A DNA stretch of 64,000 bases, from assembly GCA_963843465.1 (NCBI GenBank), contig CAWJKP010000007.1:620001-684000 (forward strand). Reading direction: 5' to 3'. Under the pieces are notes generated by a model. It was not told where the DNA came from, made no database searches, and was given only the letters and a program-made list of their open reading frames with translations. Shown here in pieces: positions 23,426 to 32,100 of the stretch (its first letter is position 1; each line of letters starts with the position of its first letter). The translations under genes and the position numbers were made by a program. Origin of the DNA: CAWJKP01 sp963843465 (GTDB lineage: Bacteria; Planctomycetota; Planctomycetia; Pirellulales; Thermoguttaceae).

Positions 23426-23470
23426 CAGAAGGCGGTGGTCAAGAGCTTCACGGTGGAGTTGGCCCGCTGA
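23426..23470 (+). pseudogene. 3' fragment of a transglutaminase-like gene
   Basis: Reads QKAVVKSFTVELAR then TGA, identical in protein to the last 14 residues of the gene at 14341-16329 apart from silent changes. No upstream coding sequence remains. Its end overlaps the 3' end of the convergent unknown gene exactly as at the left copy. Confidence 0.8.
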
Positions 23471-23539
23471 GCGTGCCGTTGTCCCTTGGGCCGGACCGTG
23501 CGAGATAGTCGCGCCGCAGTGAATCCTCGATCTTCTTCC
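23426..23539 (+). repeat. 114-bp direct repeat, right copy
   Basis: Counterpart of 16285-16398, same orientation, 11 differences by my count. Here the unknown exported gene (minus) is whole and the transglutaminase-like gene (plus) is reduced to its last codons, the reverse of the left copy. Confidence 0.85.
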
Positions 23540-24761
23540 GCAATTCGTGTCCCGTGCCGGCCTGCTGCCAGCCGAGCTGGGGAAAGAAGACGACCCGAAC
23601 GCCGGGCAGGGAGCCGTCGGCGAGGGGAGTGACGATATAGCCTGTGTCGTTGCAGCCCTTCACTGCGGGATCGTCCGGGATAAATTGCTGGTTGAGCGAG
23701 GCCTTCCAGAAGTCGCGCAGGCACTGCCAGTTGTCGTAGAAGTTGCAGATTCCGGCCTCGCCGCCTTCCAGGGGCACGAAGGCAAAGGGGACGCCTTGCC
23801 CGTCGTGCCGATAAAAGATCGCATACTCCGGGACGCGCTTGAAGCGGAGGTCCCGGCAGCGGACCGACTCCGGCCGCGCGATGTCGTACTCCGCCTGCCC
23901 GGCGAGGTATTCGTGGGTCGGCAAGCTGTGGTTGTCGGTCCAAAGGGCATCGACAATGTAGATTGCCAACAGCAGGCGGCCTTCGAGGACCCGGCCGCGA
24001 ACGGTGAAACTCGGCCGCTCGGGATCGAGCTGGTACTGGAATTCCAGTGCGGCGTCACTATGGACGAGGGCCGGCAGCTCCTTGGCGGTGAACTCGGGAT
24101 ACTGGCGGATCCGATCCGCGCGGCCGACCTTCTCGTCGAACTGCCGATACTGGATGATCGGCCGGGGATAACCGACGTGCACCGTATTTGCCTCGCGCCG
24201 TAAAGCGAGGTTGATGCCGACGCAGTTGATATCCTGGTTGTCGCCGGCCTTCGGCGCATGCACGTCGATGCCGAAGTTGTGGACCCGCAGCCAGCGGCCA
24301 GTGTCGGGCCGGCGGATCCAAAGGTAGTTGTAGCTCGTATCCGAGGAGCGAGGATCGAAATCGAGCCGCAGCGATTGGTTGCCCAACTCAATCCGCTTCT
24401 CCGGCCCAGTCCGCGTGGACTTCGGCTTCTGCTTGAGCGCCTTCCAGGGCGGCGGCTCGCCAAGCACGCGGTCCGGTCCCTGCGCCGCGGCGGCATCGAA
24501 GCGGACCAGCGGCAGCAGAAGGAGAACTGCCGCCCAGGCAAGCCGGCGCCGGTTGAAAGCTAGGATGGGCCGAAGAACAAGTTGCGGATTTCGCCACGGA
24601 TCAAACACGGATCGAACACGGATCAAGGATCTACCGCGGAGACGCAGAGACGCAAAGGAGTTTGAATTCCCATTCTCTCCGCTTCTCGGCGTCTCGGCGG
24701 TGACGTTTCGAGTTATGGTCTTTGGGAATCTGGAAGTCATTCTTCGGCTGATCGTTAGCAT
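23448..24761 (-). CDS. Exported protein of unknown function
   Basis: Up to 437 aa. The N-terminal ~50 residues lie over a repeat-like stretch (CGGAGACGCAGAGACGCAAAG; GATCCGTGTTCGATCCGTG) and look non-native. A GTG at 24608 would give a shorter N-terminus before the hydrophobic segment RRRLAWAAVLLLLPLVRF, which I think is the signal peptide. The mature part is beta-rich with many aromatic residues (LWIRRPDTGRWLRVHNFGID, INCVGINLALRREANTVHVG, HDGQGVPFAFVPLEGGEAGI). I do not recognise the family. Its last ~30 residues are duplicated at 16307-16398. It follows the third transglutaminase-like gene on the same strand and overlaps a fragment of another, so the two families appear linked. Confidence 0.6.
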   Translation of the reverse strand: MLTISRRMTSRFPKTITRNVTAETPRSGENGNSNSFASLRLRGRSLIRVRSVFDPWRNPQLVLRPILAFNRRRLAWAAVLLLLPLVRFDAAAAQGPDRVLGEPPPWKALKQKPKSTRTGPEKRIELGNQSLRLDFDPRSSDTSYNYLWIRRPDTGRWLRVHNFGIDVHAPKAGDNQDINCVGINLALRREANTVHVGYPRPIIQYRQFDEKVGRADRIRQYPEFTAKELPALVHSDAALEFQYQLDPERPSFTVRGRVLEGRLLLAIYIVDALWTDNHSLPTHEYLAGQAEYDIARPESVRCRDLRFKRVPEYAIFYRHDGQGVPFAFVPLEGGEAGICNFYDNWQCLRDFWKASLNQQFIPDDPAVKGCNDTGYIVTPLADGSLPGVRVVFFPQLGWQQAGTGHELRKKIEDSLRRDYLARSGPRDNGTLSGPTPP

Positions 24762-24807
24762 GAAGCCTCTCCACTATGCCAGTTAACGTCGGAATTCGAT
24801 GAGCGAG

Positions 24808-24900
24808 TGCCATGCCCACGCTTGTCGTGGGCATGACAGGGCCGGATTTACGGGTCTCCATGCTTGCTGTCTCGCTGCGCTCGCTTAGCAAGCATGGCAC
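24808..24900. repeat. Double hairpin repeat
   Basis: Outer arms GTGCCATGC (24808) and GCATGGCAC (24892) enclose two smaller hairpins: CATGCCCACG/CGTGGGCATG (24811-24835) and CCATGCTTGC/GCAAGCATGG (24858-24897). It lies between the third transglutaminase-like gene and the unknown exported gene, and could act as a terminator or processing site in their transcript. Confidence 0.7.
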
Positions 24901-24925
24901 CCAGCATTTGTCTTGGCCAAGGCCG

Positions 24926-26914
24926 TTAGCGCACCAGCTCCAAGGCAAAGCTTTTGACCACCGTCTTGGGTCCGCACGTGATCTCATACGTCTGGCGCGG
25001 CTGCGTGGCGACGTGGACATCGCTCTTCGGCTGGCCGTTCTCCTCCCAGAGATAGGTGATCTTCACGGGGCGGAATCCGCCCGCGGGCTCTTGGTAATCC
25101 ACGTCGATCCGCAGGCCGAACAAACAGACGGTGTTGACCTCCTTGCCTTCAAGCTTGACCAGGGCCGTCCGGGCGCCGGGCGGCACGTCGGAGAAGACGA
25201 TGTATTTCGTATAGCCCGCGGTCGGGCCGGTCAGGCGCCCCGCCTGCTTGAACGTCTTGCCGTCGTCGAACGAGAAGCAGAATCGTGTAGGCGTCGTTGG
25301 CGTCGCGGAGGCGATAGCCGAGGCTCATGCGGACGCGCGTGATGTCGCCCGGGGTGGGGATCTTGAAGGTCACGTCGCCCTTGCCCCGCGGGCGGGCCCA
25401 GCGGAGTCGGCGTTGTGAAGCAGCGGGTGGAAGTCCTTGATGCTCAGTTGCTTCCACGGCGCTGCCGCCGGGTCGGTGTTGCCCTCCAGGGTGATCGTGC
25501 CCTCCTGCGGACCGGCGGCAAACGTGATCGAGTTCTTGCCTTCCGTGAGGGTCGGCAGCGGGGCCTGCGAATGCTGCACGTCGTGCGTGATATCGAGGCT
25601 CTCCAGACCGGTGCCCTTGCCCGTGAGCTCGAACTTCAGCCGGTAATCGTATCGGCGGAAGACGTGCATGGTGAGGTCGATCTTCTGATCGCCGCTGGTC
25701 TTGACGTCGGCGACTTTTTTCCAATCCAGGCCGTGGTTGTCGCTGAACCAGACCGCCACGCCCCCGCCGTTGCCGACGACGGCCTTGAAAGCCAGCGTGC
25801 CGGACACGTAGACGTAACTGCTGGGCATGCGCAGCACGAGCACGCCGGGACGGGCCGCGTCCTTCACGTGGAGGGCCGGGGCGGCCCGGTCCTCGCTGGT
25901 CGAGGCCAGGTTCTCCGCCGCCAAGGCCCCGCCGCGGAAGGCGCCGCCGGCCAGCGGCACGTGGTATTCCAAGACGCCGTTGGCGACGCGGCCGGGGGCC
26001 TTGTCGCCAAGCTGCCGTTGCAGGCCCAAAATGCTCTTGCCGCCCTCCGCGATGTCGGCGTCGACCCAATCGATGAGCTTACCCTTGTTGGACCAGTTGC
26101 GCGTGAGCTTCTCGCCCTCGCGAAGCTGGACGTTCAGTTGATAGCCCATCGACGGCCAGTACTCGTATTCCCCGGCGTTCGGGTAGTCGTACTCGCACAT
26201 CGTCGCGTGCCAGCCGTGGACGCCGGCCGGATTGAACCCGCTATCAAGAAAAGTGGGGCACGTGGCCAACAGAGGCGGACCTGCCTTCCGCCAGTTCCCG
26301 TTGGCGGCAAACTGCACGAGCTTGCCCGGATTGCCCCGGTAGCCGGGGTTCTTCTCGTGCCATTGGGCCACCGCTCGATGGATCTCGTCGGCCGGGGCAA
26401 TTGTGCCGTCGGGCATGAAGAAATAGTTCATCAGCGAGCCATCGATCATGTGCCAGCCGCCGCCGTAAAAGACCTCGCTGATCATGTGGACGTTGATGGC
26501 CCTGCCGCGGGCCTTCATGCCCAGGTAGCGGGCCAGGCCGCAGACGTTGCTGCTGGCGCAGCAGCAGATGCCCACCCCGTAGACGTGGATCGTCTTCAGC
26601 GGATCGTGTACATTGTTCTCCGGTGAGAGGAACTCATTGGGCGGGTTGGTCTGATGGCGGTACCGCACCACCGTCTTCCAGATCGCCAGGGCCTTCTCCT
26701 GGTCGCTCATGCCCGGCTTGATGTAAGTCTTCGCCCATGCCTCTGGGCTCGACACGTCCTCCGATTTGTCGGACAGCACCAGCAGGTGGCTGACGATGCC
26801 CGGCGTGCCGGCAGCGGGCTGGGCCAGCGGCGCGGCGTTGGCAGGCAGGACCAGGCACGCGATGAGGACCGAAAGGAGAAGGCCGCAAATTCGTCGACGT
26901 TCGTTGATGGTCAT
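24926..26914 (-). CDS. Transglutaminase-like secreted protein (third paralogue), two frameshifts
   Basis: About 660 aa from ATG 26914, giving leader MTINERRRICGLLLSVLIA. It keeps the catalytic set: GVGICCCASSNVCGLARYLG, NVHMISEVFYGGGWHMIDGS. Alignment with the intact copy (SDKSEDVSSPEAWAKTY; NHGLDWKKVADV; SSYVYVSGTLAFKAVVG; KTVVKSFALELVR at the end) shows full length. The frame breaks near 25390 (a GGGG run likely one base short) and near 25270 (repaired reading FSFDDGKTFKQAG). Since both flanks keep their family match to the very end, the gene is probably whole. Same strand as the downstream unknown gene and the upstream GH51 gene. Confidence 0.7.
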
Positions 26915-26940
26915 GGTGGGGCTCCACGAGGATGTTGTAT

Positions 26941-27114
26941 CAGGCACACACCGTGTGCCGTTCTCAGGTTGGGATGAGCGAGTAAACAAGTGTCGCCTTT
27001 CGCTCCGCGAAAGCGGCGTTATCCCGGATTACTTCGCCACAGTGCGCCTACTTTCGCGGAGCGAAAGGCGACACTCATTGATTTTCCGATCCTTACGGCA
27101 CACGGCGTGTGCCT
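26941..27114. repeat. Nested palindromic repeats
   Basis: An outer inverted repeat (CAGGCACACACCGTGTGCCG at 26941; CGGCACACGGCGTGTGCCT at 27096) encloses a second, unrelated perfect inverted repeat with 24-nt arms (26990-27013 and 27051-27074, GTGTCGCCTTTCGCTCCGCG...). One element seems to have inserted within the other. It fills the gap between the GH51 and transglutaminase-like genes. Confidence 0.8.
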
Positions 27115-27120
27115 ACTACA

Positions 27121-29150
27121 TTACTCGGCCAGCGTGATATTTACCAAGGTTATCCCGAATCGCGGCAAACGCAAGCTCATTCTTCCCTGGTTGTCGACGG
27201 CAACGTCCTCGATGCGCCGATTCATGACGGCGTCGGGCCGCAGCTCCTTCACGGAGAAGACGGTGGCAACGGCGCTGGCCGCTCGCCCCTGCTTGAGGGA
27301 CACGGCAACGGGGCGCTCCGCGTCCGGTGCCCGGTTCAAGAGCGTCAGAATGACCCTCTTCCCGTCGGCGGAAAGCGACGCGCACGCATCGACCGCGCGG
27401 GCATCGCGCGGCGGGTCGGTCTGGAGCAATCGGCCGCCGGCGTGGGCACGCAACAGTGCAAACGCTTGCCCCATGGCCGTCAGGTCCGCGGAAAAGGCTT
27501 GACCTGGATCAGACCTTCGTTGACCGGCTGGAACATGGCGGCCGAAACCATGCCCAGCGATTCGGCCTGCTGGCAGAACATGTGGAGCTGTGCGGCGGCG
27601 AAGACGGCATCGATGGGACCGATGTGCCATTGGGCTTCGTAGTGACGCGTGAACCAGTTGTGCCACAGGTTCCATTCGTCGAAGGCGATCGGGATCCGCT
27701 TTCCCGCGGGGCTCGACTGGTCGATCGCCCGCCGCATTTCCTCGAGCCAGGGGAGCAGCCCGTCCCGCGGCTGGCAGGCCTGGCGCGTGAACTCCCGCGC
27801 ACCTTCCGGCCCGGTGAGCGCATTGGTGATCGGCGAATAATGGTGCAGCGAGATCCAGTCGAAGCAATCGCCGGAGGAGGCCACAATCTTCTTGTCCCAG
27901 TCGTTTCCCAGCGTCACGCCGTCCGTGCCCGAGGCAATCAACACCAGCCGCGGATCGACCTTCCGCATGGCCGCGGTGAATTGCCTGAGGTTGCGGGCGT
28001 AAACGTCCGCGCTGCTATATGCCGGCCCCATCCACTCGCCCCAGATCTCGTTGCCGATGCACCAGTATTTGACCCCATAGGGCTCTCGGTGCCCGCGCTG
28101 GGCGCGGAGCTTGCCCCAGCGTGTCCCGGGCGAGCCGTTGCAGTATTCGACCCAGTCGGCCGCCTCCTGGGCGCCTTCGGGGATGCCCATCGTCACCGTG
28201 ATGCAAGGCTGGCTGCCCAACTCCCGGCAGAGCGCGAGGTACTCGTCAATGCCCACCTCGTGGAAGTCATACTGGTCGGAAAAGGGAAGATACGGGCAAT
28301 GGATCGGCGGCCGTTTGTCCAGCGGCGCCAGTCCCTCTTTCCAGCGGTAATCGCGCGTGAAGGATCCGCCGGGCCAGCGCAGCAGGGACATGCCGATTTC
28401 TTTCAGGCGGGCGACCACGTCGCGGCGCATGCCGTGAAAATTGTCGCTGGGCACCAGCGACGCGGCGCCGACCCAAAGCGACGCCGGTCCCTCGAAGACG
28501 ACTTCCAGCCGGGCTTGAAGGTCCGTTTGCGGAGCCTTCCAGTTGAATCGCCACGTCTGCCAGTCTCCTCTTTCCAGTCGAAGCGACCGGCGGCCGTACT
28601 CCGTTTGCCCCGAGCCGTCGCAGAGGCCAGCGGCCACCGTCACCGGGGCATCGGCTTTCAGCTCGACGCGGACTTCGTACTCCGTGCCGGCCTGAACGGC
28701 GATATCGCGCTGACCGATGCCTCCGCTTACTCCCTTTGCCGGGACCCGGATTCGCTGGGACTGCTTGCCGGTATAGATTTCCGCAGTGTCCAGCGCGAAA
28801 GAGACCGGCAGCTTTCCGATGCCGTACCAGTGGGCGGCCAAGCCCTCGGCCGCTCCTTCTCGACCCGCCTTGACGCTGTCCGATCTTTTCGCGCTGGTGG
28901 CCGCGAAGCTGCGATTGGCGAGCAATTGGGCGTTCAGGCCCTTCCACATCGCATAGCGCGTGTACTCGAGGTTGGCGCCGAACAACAGCGGCGAAATCAC
29001 CGGGCCGGCCCGACTGACATCGAGAACCAGCGGCACAGGCCCCCGCTCAACGCCGTCAGCCCTCGCCGGACGCTGGGCCGCCAGAAAACCGGCACTGAGA
29101 AGCGAAAGACAGGTTAGCCCGGCGACGACCGGGCGGCGCAAACATTCCAT
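27121..29150 (-). CDS. Alpha-L-arabinofuranosidase, GH51-like, one frameshift
   Basis: About 677 aa from ATG 29150 with signal peptide (RRPVVAGLTCLSLLSAGFLA). GH51 enzymes release terminal arabinofuranose from arabinoxylan, arabinan or arabinogalactan. An N-terminal CBM-like sandwich (about 100-230) precedes the barrel with LRWPGGSFTRDYRWKEGLAP, the acid/base GNEIWGEW (Glu about 367) and the nucleophile FDEWNLWHNW (Glu about 490). The C-terminal sandwich ends RLPRFGITLVNITLAE. The frame shifts near 27493, where an AAAA run (plus strand) needs one more base: QVKPFSADLTAMGQAFALL. Starts 42 bp after the GH2-like gene; the pair would act together on arabinose- and galactose-containing glycans. 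Confidence 0.82.
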
Positions 29151-29192
29151 CGCGGTTCTCCCAATGATGCCGATATCGTGTAACTGTGCCCT

Positions 29193-32100
29193 TTACCAAC
29201 GGAAGAAGCGGTACGGATCGTCCCAGTCCTCGGGCTGGTCGAGGTAAAGGCCTTGCGACCATCGGCCCTCGGTCGAGGGCGGCGCCACCGGCAGCATGGT
29301 GATGTCCGCCAGCCACAGGGTCCCGGGGTTGTTGTGCCAGATCTGGAATCGCGTGTTGTTCTCGGCCGTGCCGCCGGACTGCACCAGGAAGCGGAAGGTG
29401 CGCCATTCTTCGCTGGGGATGAAGTACTGGTAGTCGAACAGCGAGTTCCACGTCTTCGTGTTCTGCAGGGCCACCAAGACGGACTTGCCGGCCATGCCTT
29501 CGGCCTTCGCTTTCAACGTGATGCGATACCACTGGGCTTCTCTGACCGGCACGTCCTGCTGAGTCAGCATGAAACTTGCCTGGTTCTTGCCCGCGGCGCC
29601 GCTCGGGGCCAGGCGCAGCGCCCGCGCACCGTTTCCAGCTTCCCGCTGGCGCGTGCAGGTGGCCTGGCGGGACTCCGAGGAGAACTGCCACTGGTCGGCC
29701 ATCTTCTCCTGCCCAGCGGCCTGGCTGAAGTCGCCGTTGCGCACGACCGAGGGACCGGGCTTCGGCTGGCCTTCACCTACCGGCATCGAGAAACGGGACA
29801 ACAGGGGCGTCGGTGCCGAGACCCCCATGTTGGCCAGCAGGCGCACCAGCGCGAACGAGGCGCGGCGGTAGGTGCGTCTCAGGTTGAGCTGCTCGTTGAA
29901 CATGAAGAACCAGGGCTTTCGGCCGCTCTCAAAGCCCGGGTTGACGAAAAGGTTCGCCGGGCCGGCCGCGTCCGGCGCCCCTGCCGGCGACGCGGAAGAT
30001 TTCCACGGGACGTAGTCCCCTTCGTACAGCCTGAACAGGTCGGCGCGGAACCGCCCGCTCTCTTGGGCACAGCCGACGTACGCTTGCCAGCCCTCGGGAA
30101 AGGGCTTCCGGCAGGTGAAGGTGACGTGCAAGTCGGTCCACTGGTTCTCCGGCAGCAGGACGTCGGCGCCCTTCACGGCCCGGTCCCAGGGCGATCCGGC
30201 GCCTCGACCTCCAGATGGGCATGGACCGGCCCGCCCACGCCCTTGAGGAAAACGGCGAAGGTATAGTTCTTGCCGACTTGGGGCGTCACTTTCACCCTCT
30301 GCCCGAACTGCACGAGTGAGGTCATTCCCAGGGTTACCAAGGCGCTCTGCTTGCCTTCCCGGGCATCCTGGCTGTCCACGACGAACGAGGGCGCCTCTCC
30401 CTGGCGCTGGTGACGGTGTAGGGCGGGAGCTGGCAGAAGACCACCTTGGCATTGGGCGCTGCGCCAGCACGCCATCGCCCAGAACCGTGGCCCCCGCCGA
30501 CACCAGGGGCAGCGCCCTGGGGTCGCGGTTGTGTACGTCCGCCGGCGCCACGCCCGACAGCAGGGAGTTTGCGGGGGGCGGCTCGAAGCAGGAGGCGATG
30601 TGCTCCGCCTTCGTCATGCCGACGCGAAACGGCAGGAACCCGTTGGCTTCCGCTTCGTCCAGACCGAGTGCCAGCAGGTGTCCGCCGGCCTTGAGGAAAT
30701 CGGCGATGGCCGCCGCGCTGCCGGCCAGCTCTTGCCCGCCGCCGGCTGCAACGATAAGGGCCCGTTCGGGCGAGAGCTTTCCCCCGCCGTAGGATTGCAG
30801 GGGAATGCCTGAGAACTCGAGGTGACGCCGGGCCGCCGGGCCGCCGACGTAGAGCGCCTGTCGGCGCGTGGGCGGCTTCCACCCGGCGACGTAGCGGAGG
30901 AGGTTCCTTGCCAACGTCTCGGCGGCCGGATCCTGCTCGGTGCGGCCCGTCACGTCGAGCTGGCAGAAGAGCACCAATCCCTTGCCTTCACGGTATTCCA
31001 TGAGCGGGCTGTACTGCAGGCTGTAGCCGCCGTCAAGGATGGGCAGGAAGTCGCCCCGCGCCGGCTTCTCGATTAGCACCGAGGCCACGTTGCCGCGGTT
31101 GCCGCAGCGCCAAACCTGCGTCACCTCGATGCCGCACCACTGGACCGCCGGCCCGCCGTAGGTTTGGCTCGTGGTGTAGTCCAATCGCGGCGGCAGGAGC
31201 GTAGCTGAGCCCCGCCAGTCGCGGAGGTTCTCCAGCTTGAGCCCGGCCAGCAAGGGATGGTCCGGTATGCGCTGGAAGACCTGCCGCAGGCCGTACTCGG
31301 CGATGCGGAAGCCCAACCGCTTTTCGAGGACTTCGCCGCTTTGCTCGAAGACGAGGACCTTCAGGCCATCGCGGACGCGGCTGAGGTTCGGCCCCGGCCC
31401 GTCCACCGTCAGGGCGCCTTTGCCCAGGACGAGGATGTCGTACCCGGAAAGGTCCGTGGCGGACTGGACAGGATGGGCATCGATCCCCATTGCGGCCAAC
31501 AGCCCGGCAGTCTCGCCTTTCGGGTCAAAGACCCCGATCTTCCCGCCGAACGCGCCCGGCGTGGCCGCCGGGTCGTACTCGTCACGCTCCGCGTGACGCA
31601 CGTCCTCACGCGGAGCGTGAGGAGTACGTGCAACGCTCGGCGTGGCCGCCTGGATTTTCGGCATCACGTCGATCGTAAAGTTGTCCTTCTGCACTTCGCC
31701 ATTGCTGAAGCTCACCTCGGCGTTCAGCTCGTATTGCCCCGGCGCCAGCCCGGAGGGCAGCGGCAGGCGGAGGGGGACACGCTCCTGCTGTCCTGTGGCG
31801 ATCGTCGCCCTCTGGACGCCGCTGACGGCCTTGGGCAGGTTCAGCGACCAGCGGCAATCGGCAGCGACCGTCTCCCGCGAGTTGTTGATGACGACGATCT
31901 GTTTCTCGACCGTTTCGCCGGGGCGGAAATTGTGGTCCTTATGGGTGAATGCCGCCGGCTTCCCGGCGATGTAGGCCAACAGCGGCTGGTTGTTCCGCAA
32001 GATGGCCTGCCCGTCGGCGGTCGGAACCCAATCAGAGAGCTGGAAGGCCATGTCCATGCGCTCGTACTGCCCGTCAATGTAGTCCGCGCTGAACCCGGGG

